Assembly: GCA_026419635.1 (NCBI GenBank)
Contig: JANZZB010000100.1
Coordinates: 1 to 5,910, forward strand
Length of the DNA: 5,910 nt
Reading direction: 5' to 3'
Source: Clostridiales bacterium
GTDB taxonomy: Bacteria > Bacillota > Clostridia > Oscillospirales > Butyricicoccaceae
The number at the start of each line of letters is the position of its first letter. Position 1 is the first letter of the stretch. Under the pieces are notes generated by a model, which was not told the DNA's origin, searched no databases, and worked only from the letters and a program-made list of their open reading frames with translations. This document shows positions 1 to 3,943 of the stretch, piece by piece. Made by a program: the position numbers and the translations under genes.

Positions 1-2
1 CC

Positions 3-86
3 ATTGAAGTGCCCGTCCGTATGTTTCCGCCGTGCCTGCGTATGGCCCCCTATGCATTACAACAGCTTTATATGAACCGCATTTAA
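3..86 (+). CDS. Possible C-terminal end of an upstream gene (5' partial)
   Basis: An open frame enters from the left edge and closes with TAA at 84-86. It gives 27 residues that end in APYALQQLYMNRI. The residue mix (hydrophobic and basic, no low complexity) is compatible with a real protein tail, and neither of the other two plus frames reads as well. Too little is present to name a family. No intrinsic terminator follows directly. It could equally be a chance frame, so confidence is low. Confidence 0.3.
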   Translation: MEVPVRMFPPCLRMAPYALQQLYMNRI

Positions 87-289
87 CGGTTGCTTGGCTG
101 TCCGGTGACTTGCAGGGATGTATGGGTGCAGTGCGCAAGATATTCTTGCGGCTAGATGAGATATGGAGATAAGATGTCGCTGCGTACCTAAGAAAAAAAG
201 AGATAGAGGGATTGAGGAAGACGTAGATTGGTGTAAAGCTTTAAAAAGGTTGAGATGATGTGTTGTAATAAGGAGAAGTTTCATGTAAA

Positions 290-324
290 ATATCATTTGC
301 ACGTCACATGACGTGCAAAGATAT
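290..324. repeat. Long near-perfect palindrome upstream of the tRNA-Pro pseudogene
   Basis: Arms TTTGCACGTCA (296-306) and TGACGTGCAAA (309-319) are perfect inverted complements separated by only CA. The symmetry continues outward as ATATC (290-294) and GATAT (320-324) after one unpaired A at 295. There is no T-tract after it, so it is a poor terminator. The 2-nt spacer is too small for an RNA hairpin loop without opening the central pairs. A dimeric operator, a recombination site or a cruciform is more natural. It ends three bases before the degenerate tRNA copy. Confidence 0.6.
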
Positions 325-326
325 TT

Positions 327-405
327 CGAGGTGTAGCGCAGTTGGTAGCGCGCTTGGTTTGGGAGCAGATAGCGCAGGTTCCAAAATTCCTGAAATCCCC
401 CCGCA
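327..405 (+). pseudogene. Degenerate tRNA-Pro copy
   Basis: Positions 327-363 match the intact tRNA-Pro at 428 almost base for base: acceptor 5' strand CGAGGTG, D-arm GCGCAGTTGGTAGCGC and anticodon loop TTTGGGA. The 3' half is broken. The anticodon stem CTTGG faces GCAGA, and the T-loop carries extra bases (GCAGGTTCCAAAATTCCTG). The 3' acceptor strand is replaced by a C-run and no CCA follows, so it cannot form a cloverleaf. This is a tandem tRNA duplication that decayed, about 100 bp upstream of the functional copy. Because the 5' half is the conserved part, it is not a classical att copy, which would keep the 3' end. Confidence 0.75.
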
Positions 406-427
406 AAATTAAATAAAAAGCACCTAT

Positions 428-503
428 CGGGGTGTAGCGCAGTTGGTAGCGCGCCTGGTTTGGGACCAGGATGCCGCAGGTTCAAATCCTGTCACTCCGA
501 CCA
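428..503 (+). tRNA. tRNA-Pro (anticodon UGG)
   Basis: A complete cloverleaf of 76 nt. Acceptor CGGGGTG (428-434) pairs with CACTCCG (493-499) with one G-T wobble, followed by discriminator A500 and encoded CCA (501-503). The D stem is GCGC/GCGC. The anticodon stem CCTGG/CCAGG encloses loop TTTGGGA, giving anticodon TGG. The T arm GCAGG/CCTGT (one G-T wobble) has loop TTCAAAT. The C1-G72 pair with A73 is the bacterial proline identity signature. It reads proline codons, mainly CCA and CCG and by wobble others. A perfect terminator follows two bases downstream. Confidence 0.96.
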
Positions 504-504
504 T

Positions 505-562
505 AAATCGGCTGATTTTGATGATTTTATCACCACTTTCAGCCGATTTTGCTTTATTTTTT
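505..562 (+). terminator. Intrinsic terminator of tRNA-Pro
   Basis: AAATCGGCTGA (505-515) pairs perfectly with TCAGCCGATTT (539-549), 11 bp, around a loop that can itself form TGAT/ATCA. A T-rich stretch ends in six T residues (557-562). Its position just past the CCA fits transcription stop for the tRNA. Confidence 0.8.
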
Positions 563-712
563 AGCTTTGGTTCCCCACTTTCAGAAAATCGTGACCCATA
601 TAAAAACTGTCGAAACTGCAACTTTTCAAAAGTTACTCCCATAAATTTATAAAATGGGTCTTATCGCAAAAAACAGTGCTGACCCATCATCTGCCCACAT
701 CCAGAAAAAATC

Positions 713-757
713 CGCCCTCGCAGCGACCGATTTTTGGTCTCCGCGAAGGCGTTTTTT
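713..757 (+). terminator. Intrinsic terminator (probably bidirectional)
   Basis: The left arm 713-728 (CGCCCTCGCAGCGACC) and right arm 736-751 (GGTCTCCGCGAAGGCG) pair at 13 of 16 positions around loop GATTTTT. Six T residues follow (752-757). An A-run lies on the left flank (705-710), so it could also stop minus-strand transcripts. Confidence 0.7.
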
Positions 758-817
758 GTTTCTATTCAATGTTTTTATCAGCTTGTTTCTATTCAATGTT
801 TTTATCAGCTTGTTTCT
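756..817. repeat. 27-bp tandem repeat, about 2.3 copies
   Basis: Two identical 27-bp units occupy 756-782 and 783-809, each with the core TTTCTATTCAATGTTTTTAT. An 8-bp start of a third copy (TTGTTTCT) lies at 810-817. The array begins inside the T-tract of the preceding terminator. The unit length is a multiple of three, so frames stay open across it, but no ribosome site supports translation. Exact identity between copies points to recent slippage or an iteron-like element. Confidence 0.8.
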
Positions 818-858
818 GAGCAAGGTATACACAGAAGCAGCTTAAGTCCAGATGTTTT

Positions 859-886
859 CCCGGCGGCTTTGCCGCCGGGGATTTTT
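859..886 (+). terminator. Strong intrinsic terminator
   Basis: A perfect 9-bp GC-rich stem, CCCGGCGGC (859-867) with GCCGCCGGG (871-879), has a TTT loop and is followed by GATTTTT. No gene lies just upstream to which it clearly belongs, so it may be left over from a lost gene. Confidence 0.8.
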
Positions 887-1019
887 CACCTTTGTTAATT
901 TCAATCTTGATTATATATTTCCCTGCTATTCCGTTGGAGGGGATAACAAACAGTATCTATGATTGGTTTAACACCAGAAAAGAAAAAAGCCCGCTTTTTC
1001 AAAGGGGTTCAGATTTGAC

Positions 1020-1048
1020 TTGACAATTCAGACCTTCAGAGTTGTAAT
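1020..1048 (+). promoter_or_regulatory. Near-consensus sigma-A promoter of the structured leader
   Basis: A perfect -35 TTGACA (1020-1025), a 17-bp spacer and the -10 TGTAAT (1043-1048, five of six consensus bases). Transcription would start near 1055, giving a leader of about 270 nt before the first start codon at 1328. Confidence 0.75.
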
Positions 1049-1163
1049 ACGACCACGGGGGTTTCCCCTAGCCATAAAGATGTCACAGCAGGCTGGCGCG
1101 TTAGAGCGCGCCAGCCCTGCGAAAGGTGAAAGCACCACCCTGCGCAACCGAAACGGCACATGT

Positions 1164-1196
1164 GACAGGATTAGCTTACCACTTTTCCTGTCTTTT
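1164..1196 (+). terminator. Terminator-like hairpin competing with the leader's closing stem
   Basis: GACAGGA (1164-1170) pairs perfectly with TCCTGTC (1186-1192) and is followed by TTTT (1193-1196). Its left arm shares 1164-1167 with the strand that closes the upstream multibranched domain, so the two folds exclude each other. The T-tract is short, so as a terminator it would be weak or conditional. Confidence 0.45.
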
Positions 1197-1212
1197 CACA
1201 AGTCGATCCTTC

Positions 1213-1265
1213 GCGTATGCAAAGGGAAACGGCGGCTTGCCGCCCACCTTTGTGTACGCTTTTTT
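1213..1265 (+). terminator. Strong intrinsic terminator inside the leader
   Basis: A 13-bp stem, GCGTATGCAAAGG (1213-1225) with CCTTTGTGTACGC (1247-1259), contains two G-T pairs. It carries an inner GGCGG-CTTG-CCGCC hairpin and is followed by six T residues (1260-1265). It lies 62 nt before the first start codon. The small genes downstream would therefore need read-through or antitermination, unless a promoter I do not see lies between. Confidence 0.75.
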
Positions 1266-1322
1266 GTCGGGCATGCCTATATGCCCAGGGGAACCTCCCG
1301 ACTAAATTTGAAAGGTCGGGAG
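1266..1322 (+). promoter_or_regulatory. Hairpins burying the Shine-Dalgarno of the 74-aa gene
   Basis: CTCCCGAC (1295-1302) pairs perfectly with GTCGGGAG (1315-1322). The latter contains the ribosome site GGGAG, five bases before ATG 1328. The same CCCGAC can pair instead with GTCGGG (1266-1271), which would free the ribosome site. GTCGGG is also partly used by a GGGCAT/ATGCCC hairpin (1269-1286). These alternative pairings are visible in the sequence. That they control translation is inference. Confidence 0.55.
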
Positions 1323-1327
1323 TAAAA

Positions 1328-1552
1328 ATGAGCATGTTTGATGAGTTAACAGATATTGCAGGAGGTGGCCAAACAGCGGATTCTGAAGAAACATCGGCGG
1401 AGTGTTTTCAAAAGGCAAGGCAGATTTTTGATACTGGGACAACCCTGTTGCAGGAAATAGTCAGTCAGATTCGTTGCTGCCTGTTATGCTGTGATCTAGA
1501 TACCCCAAATCAAGTTTTTCAACCTTTACCGAAAGGTGGTGTCCAGGCATGA
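1328..1552 (+). CDS. Small protein of unknown function, 74 aa
   Basis: I do not recognise this family. The start at 1328 is chosen because GGGAG (1318-1322) sits five bases upstream; the longer frame that begins at 1217 lies inside the leader terminator and has no ribosome site. The N-terminus is acidic (MSMFDELTDIAGGG, then an E/S/T-rich stretch to residue 25). Residues 26-49 look helical (ECFQKARQIFDTGTTLLQEI). A cysteine cluster RCCLLCCD lies at 49-56, and the tail is LPKGGVQA. Four close cysteines might bind metal or form disulfides, but the pattern is not a standard zinc finger. The stop overlaps the next start (ATGA at 1549-1552), so the two genes are probably translated in a coupled way. 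Expression depends on passing the leader terminator and opening the ribosome-site hairpin. Confidence 0.7.
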   Translation: MSMFDELTDIAGGGQTADSEETSAECFQKARQIFDTGTTLLQEIVSQIRCCLLCCDLDTPNQVFQPLPKGGVQA

Positions 1553-1824
1553 AAAATTCACTGCTGGAAGACCTATACTGGGGCAAGGTTGCTCCTGCCG
1601 ACAAGGGGTGCCTGAACAACCCGAAGCTGATGGAGCAGATGAATATTGCCGCCGACACCGAAGAAAAGCTGTTGGAGCTGCTGGAAGGGGAAACGAAAGA
1701 TTCGTTCGAAGCCTTTTCAGAGTCACAGAATAAAATACAGTCCATAACCAATCTGGAGCGTTATCTTGACGGATTCCGAACGGGAATGAGCCTCGCGGTG
1801 GAGGCATTGTTCAGCGTCAAATGA
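1549..1824 (+). CDS. DUF6809-like small protein, 91 aa
   Basis: Starts inside the stop of the preceding gene (ATGA overlap), with AAAGGTGG at 1533-1540 as ribosome site. The protein opens with LLEDLYWGKVAPADKG, followed by acidic helices with the core EEKLLELLEGETKDSFEAF (about residues 38-56). It ends in ITNLERYLDGFRTGMSLAVEAL, which suits a short all-helical protein. The order (an LxxLYxGxIxP-type start, a central EEKL..L helix and a YxxGFRxG C-terminal helix) is how I remember DUF6809. These are small proteins of unknown function common in integrative elements and prophages of Firmicutes. The assignment is from memory of the pattern, not a search. No catalytic residues are evident. A third frame is coupled to its stop but is cut off. 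Confidence 0.8.
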   Translation: MKNSLLEDLYWGKVAPADKGCLNNPKLMEQMNIAADTEEKLLELLEGETKDSFEAFSESQNKIQSITNLERYLDGFRTGMSLAVEALFSVK

Positions 1825-1877
1825 TGGAATTCGGGTTATATTTCGAGCCATTGAAGCTCTGTCTTCATGCAATTTAA
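1821..1877 (+). pseudogene. Clipped third ORF of the small-gene operon
   Basis: ATG at 1821 overlaps the stop of the 91-aa gene as ATGA, exactly as in the preceding gene pair. The frame reads MMEFGLYFEPLKLCLHAI and stops at 1875-1877. Eighteen residues with this coupled start look like the head of a longer gene truncated where the oppositely oriented AbiEi-like gene begins (its stop is at 1874). It could instead be a chance frame. Confidence 0.3.
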
Positions 1878-2530
1878 TTAAACATTCCTCCTGTAAAGAT
1901 ATCAACAACCTGAAAGAGTGTTTTCTGAGAATAATACTTTCGAGCAAAACCAATTAATTTAAGCAAGTCCAGCTTTTTTTGTCCAGCATAATTTTTAAAA
2001 ATCGCTTCGGGACCCAATGCGTCAACATGTGCTTTTGGCAATTCGTTCACAGCATCAAGAAGCTGCAAATACAAATAGTTTTTATTTGTTATTTCCGTTA
2101 CAGGTTTTCTTACCGTAACACGGCAGTCTTCCGGCAGTTTCTTACGATAAGCATTTGTTACAATTTCGATGTTTTTAGGAATTAAAGTAGTTAATGCCAG
2201 TCGATTCAGGAATCCTGCACCCGACTCGTATCCGATTGTTTTTCCGTCCTGTTGTGTCAGTGTTTGAATGGCATACTGTTCTGCGCTCGGACGAAGAACA
2301 CCGAACGGGGTCTGCTTTGCTCTGAAATAAACGCCTTTATCCAAGCGTTCTATCTGGTTTTTGTCTGCGATTCGCTTCAGCTGATTGTTCGTCAGGGCCT
2401 TTGCACGCTCAAAAGGAATCCCGATTTCTCCCGCCAAATGATGCGCAATATCCTGTGTCCGGAACGGTTTACCGTATGGAATCTGATCTACCATGCGCAT
2501 AATGTGCTCTCCATAGCCGTAACGCTCCAT
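1874..2530 (-). CDS. AbiEi-like antitoxin / DUF6088 family winged-helix protein (orphan)
   Basis: A 218-aa protein. Residues 8-72 form a winged-helix-like N-terminus: a helical RMVDQIPYGKPFRTQDIAHH segment, then LTNNQLKRIADKNQIERLDKGVYF, where the basic recognition helix leads to the wing. Residues 75-145 continue as in the AbiEi/DUF6088 group: FGVLRPSAEQYAIQTL, GKTIGYESGAGFLNRLALTT, then a strand-rich IEIVTNA segment. The C-terminal part is helical. Family members act as DNA-binding antitoxins of type IV toxin-antitoxin systems, silencing their operon and countering an AbiEii nucleotidyltransferase. No nucleotidyltransferase lies on either side here, so it is an orphan or a stand-alone regulator. 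Start 2530 is preferred over in-frame ATG 2587. GGGTG precedes it, while the upstream ATG has no ribosome site and would sit on the transcription start of the likely promoter. No clear terminator follows. Confidence 0.85.
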   Translation of the reverse strand: MERYGYGEHIMRMVDQIPYGKPFRTQDIAHHLAGEIGIPFERAKALTNNQLKRIADKNQIERLDKGVYFRAKQTPFGVLRPSAEQYAIQTLTQQDGKTIGYESGAGFLNRLALTTLIPKNIEIVTNAYRKKLPEDCRVTVRKPVTEITNKNYLYLQLLDAVNELPKAHVDALGPEAIFKNYAGQKKLDLLKLIGFARKYYSQKTLFQVVDIFTGGMFN

Positions 2531-2588
2531 ATTATTCACCCGCTTATTGATATTATGATGTATATATTTATTCGTTGTTATTGTCATA

Positions 2589-2615
2589 ATAATATCTATA
2601 TGCTTTATTAGTCAA
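2589..2615 (-). promoter_or_regulatory. Possible promoter of the AbiEi-like gene
   Basis: Read on the minus strand, TTGACT (2615-2610) is followed after 15 bp by TATTAT (2594-2589). The spacing is shorter than optimal. Transcription would begin near 2582, which supports the downstream start codon at 2530. The -35 box overlaps the end of the integrase relic, so this promoter may have arisen from its sequence. Confidence 0.3.
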
Positions 2616-2813
2616 GTCGTTCAAAATGTAAAGTCCAATCCGCCTCCAGTATCCTTTCGTCCGAATCGTAGATACTTTTCTGCATTTTTTGCCGTTTCTG
2701 CCGGTGACGGCGTACCGGCCTTCCCAACGTCCGTTCGCGCGTTTTCGGACAGAACCGTTTCCGCGCAGAATCGGAATATCCGGATTGTTGTCCGGCTTGG
2801 ATGCTAGAATCGC
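2608..2813 (-). pseudogene. Relic of a tyrosine integrase N-terminal DNA-binding domain
   Basis: After a stop at 2816-2814 the minus frame reads LASKPDNNPDIPILRGNGSV, then RKRANGRWEGRYAVTGRNGKK. The RGNGS(V/I)RKRxxGRWEGRY motif is the typical start of the arm-type DNA-binding domain in Tn916/phage-like tyrosine recombinases. There is no start codon in frame; CTA stands where an ATG before ASKP might have been. At an A-run of six (2690-2685) the frame shifts. One additional A would continue it as KKMQKSIYDSDERILEADW, ending at TAA 2610-2608. The core-binding and catalytic R..HRH..Y domains are absent. This is a dead fragment about 65 residues long, marking a former integrative element. It lies immediately upstream of the AbiEi-like gene. 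Confidence 0.65.
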
Positions 2814-2895
2814 TTATCTAATACAATTTTCATAGACAGTTACACAGATTTTTTGTCTTTGTCCCGAAAGAAGATCAGTAATAATCATAATTTGT

Positions 2896-2924
2896 TTGCT
2901 TCTATTATTTATTCGATGTATATT
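2896..2924 (+). promoter_or_regulatory. Likely promoter of the AraC-family gene
   Basis: TTGCTT (2896-2901), a 17-bp spacer and TATATT (2919-2924) in an AT-rich intergenic stretch. It predicts a 5' leader of about 40 nt before the start at 2970. Many AT-rich alternatives exist, so this is a best guess. Confidence 0.4.
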
Positions 2925-2969
2925 TAAATTAACTTAACTGGTATTAGAACGAAAAGGTGTGATTTACAT

Positions 2970-3773
2970 ATGAAATTAATTGATGCGGATTTAAAATTCC
3001 AGGTAAGACATATGTACAACAAACCAGCAGTTGGCGGACAGCATAATCATCCATGCTATGAACTTGTCTATTATATAAGCGGAACCGGAGAAGTAACGAT
3101 TGAAAACAGATCATATCTATACACAGAGGGTACTTTTTCTGTCATATTGTCCAATCAGATGCATTTTGAGGTCAGCAATACTCCTACAGAGGTATTATAT
3201 ATTGGGTTTGATATGTCAAAAAAAATGGTAACTTTGCAAGAAGGGGTATTTTCCGATGTTAACGGCATGATTTTAAATTATCTGATTGAAATTGAAGAGG
3301 AAATGAAAGCAAAAAAGAGTTATTACGTATCGGCAATGAATTTGCTGACCGAGCAGATTGTTTTGAAAATCGGCCGTATGCAGAACAACGAGAAAGAAGA
3401 AGGCGATATAGAAAAAGCAATGAGCTATGTTGCCAACTTTATTAAAATGAACTGTATGAATGGCATAACCGTCAATAATCTGGCGAATTCCGCAGGGTAT
3501 AGTTATGATTATTTCCGGCATCAGTTCAAAAGGCATTTTGGTATAGCAGCAAAAGAATATATTATTAATGAAAGAATGCGGTTTGTGAAAGAACTGCTTT
3601 TGAATACGGATTATTCTATTAAAAAAATCGCTAAAATGAGTTCTTTTAATTCGCCTGTCCATTTGAATATGACTTTTAAAAAAATAGAAAAAATGACTCC
3701 TCTAGAGTTTCGGAGTAAATTTAAAGCGCAAAATCCCTATCATAACGATTTAGCTAATTATAGAGTTAAATAA
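2970..3773 (+). CDS. AraC-family transcriptional regulator with N-terminal cupin sensor
   Basis: A 267-aa protein. Residues 15-85 form a cupin-like ligand domain: HNHPCYELVYYISGTGEV at 25-42, then a strand-rich YTEGTFSVILSNQMHFEV. Residues 100-140 form the helical linker used for dimerisation. Residues 147-252 are the AraC-type DNA-binding domain with two helix-turn-helix units. The first is ITVNNLANSAGYSYDYFRHQFKRHFG (about 166-191). The second is YSIKKIAKMSSFNSPVHLNMTFKKIEKMTPLEFR (about 215-248), which carries the family's phenylalanine and TPxEFR signature. The length is usual for the family. AAAAGGTG upstream of ATG 2970 gives a good ribosome site. Such proteins sense small ligands, often sugars, and activate nearby genes. 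The large secreted protein downstream on the same strand, behind its own promoter, is the obvious candidate target, but no binding site was recognised. Its AT-rich codon use differs from the leader region to the left. Confidence 0.95.
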   Translation: MKLIDADLKFQVRHMYNKPAVGGQHNHPCYELVYYISGTGEVTIENRSYLYTEGTFSVILSNQMHFEVSNTPTEVLYIGFDMSKKMVTLQEGVFSDVNGMILNYLIEIEEEMKAKKSYYVSAMNLLTEQIVLKIGRMQNNEKEEGDIEKAMSYVANFIKMNCMNGITVNNLANSAGYSYDYFRHQFKRHFGIAAKEYIINERMRFVKELLLNTDYSIKKIAKMSSFNSPVHLNMTFKKIEKMTPLEFRSKFKAQNPYHNDLANYRVK

Positions 3774-3807
3774 GCATTTCACTTAAATCTAAAATAGAAA
3801 TATTATA

Positions 3808-3857
3808 AAAATCGGCTTTATTCGTATTTGCCAATATGAAAAACGGCTGATTTTTTT
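3808..3857 (+). terminator. Intrinsic terminator after the AraC-family gene
   Basis: AAAATCGGCT (3808-3817) pairs with GGCTGATTTT (3845-3854), including two G-T pairs, and the right arm runs into seven T residues (3851-3857). The loop is long. Together with the promoter that follows, it separates the regulator's transcript from the surface-protein gene. Confidence 0.6.
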
Positions 3858-3864
3858 ATATCTA

Positions 3865-3892
3865 TTGAAAAGTGAAATTTTTTAAATATAAT
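3865..3892 (+). promoter_or_regulatory. Strong sigma-A promoter of the surface-protein gene
   Basis: TTGAAA (3865-3870), a 16-bp spacer and a perfect TATAAT (3887-3892). Transcription would start near 3899 and leave about 45 nt before the start at 3944. The preceding terminator lies directly against the -35 box, which leaves little room for an upstream activator site. Confidence 0.65.
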
Positions 3893-3943
3893 TAAAACTA
3901 GTTCAAAATATTTATCAAAATTTTATGTTTGGAGAGGTGCTAT

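Larger units (their letters stand above)
504..1019. other. Gene-poor stretch between the tRNA and the structured leader
   Basis: No convincing protein gene is seen on either strand. The antisense frame over the tRNA and the frames over the 27-bp repeat look like non-coding shadows. The stretch holds three terminators and a tandem repeat, listed separately. It also carries the heptamer GACCCAT at 592-598 and 681-687 with its complement ATGGGTC at 654-660, so 654-660 could pair with either side. A weak promoter-like pair TTGTTA (892-897) and TATATT (914-919) precedes GGAGGGG (near 935) and a 19-codon frame at 959-1018. The spacing from GGAGGGG to that ATG is too long for a confident start, so the frame is not called as a gene. 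Confidence 0.5.
1055..1265 (+). ncRNA. Structured leader RNA or stand-alone small RNA (unrecognised class)
   Basis: About 210 nt between a strong promoter and a strong terminator. In order it holds a GGGG-GTTT-CCCC hairpin (1057-1068), then a domain closed by TGTCACA (1081-1087) pairing with TGTGACA (1161-1167). Inside that domain are a perfect 10-bp hairpin GGCTGGCGCG/CGCGCCAGCC with loop TTAGAG (1091-1116), a GGTG-AAAG-CACC hairpin (1125-1136) and a small CCG-AAA-CGG hairpin (1148-1156), joined by single-stranded GCGAAA- and GCGCAA-type segments. The closing strand TGTGACAGGA can instead pair downstream with TCCTGTC (1186-1192) and TCACA (1196-1200), which gives a riboswitch-like choice of folds. 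It does not match the cobalamin, c-di-GMP, c-di-AMP, guanidine-I, RNase P or SRP patterns I can recall. Fold and function are inferred by eye. It may be an aptamer plus platform, a phage or element sRNA, or the 5' UTR only. Confidence 0.5.

Noticed and set aside
57..485. Long minus-strand open frame (142 codons) over the upstream region and both tRNA copies
   Set aside because: It runs antisense through a certain tRNA and its degenerate copy, has low-complexity composition and no ribosome site. It is a non-coding shadow.
424..642. Minus-strand frame ending GVTGFEPAASWSQTRRATNCATP
   Set aside because: This residue string is the well-known artefact of translating a tRNA backwards; the tRNA explains it.
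756..817. Possible CRISPR repeat-spacer array
   Set aside because: The units are directly adjacent with no spacers and only about 2.3 copies.
1081..1180. Resemblance to a cobalamin riboswitch core (GGTGAAA..CTG.CGCAACCG and a CAGGA..ACC stretch)
   Set aside because: The diagnostic GCCACTG segment and a proper B12 box are absent, and the downstream genes have no link to cobalamin or its transport.
1020..1325. 101-codon plus frame through the leader (from TTG 1020, or 81 codons from ATG 1080), ending two bases before ATG 1328
   Set aside because: The TTG lies in the promoter's -35 box, and neither start has a ribosome site. The sequence is explained by RNA stems and a terminator, with basic residues typical of GC-rich hairpins read as protein. 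A translated leader peptide acting in attenuation is not fully excluded.
1461..1953. Several minus-strand frames opposite the 74-aa and 91-aa genes
   Set aside because: They lack ribosome sites and mirror the plus-strand genes, which have good starts and coupled overlaps.
1979..2611. Plus-strand frames opposite the AbiEi-like gene
   Set aside because: They are Cys/Phe/Ile-rich shadows of the minus-strand gene and have no ribosome sites.
3273..3662. 129-codon minus frame inside the AraC-family gene
   Set aside because: The plus-strand protein has clear AraC domains across the same bases; the minus frame is Phe/His/Ile-rich antisense.
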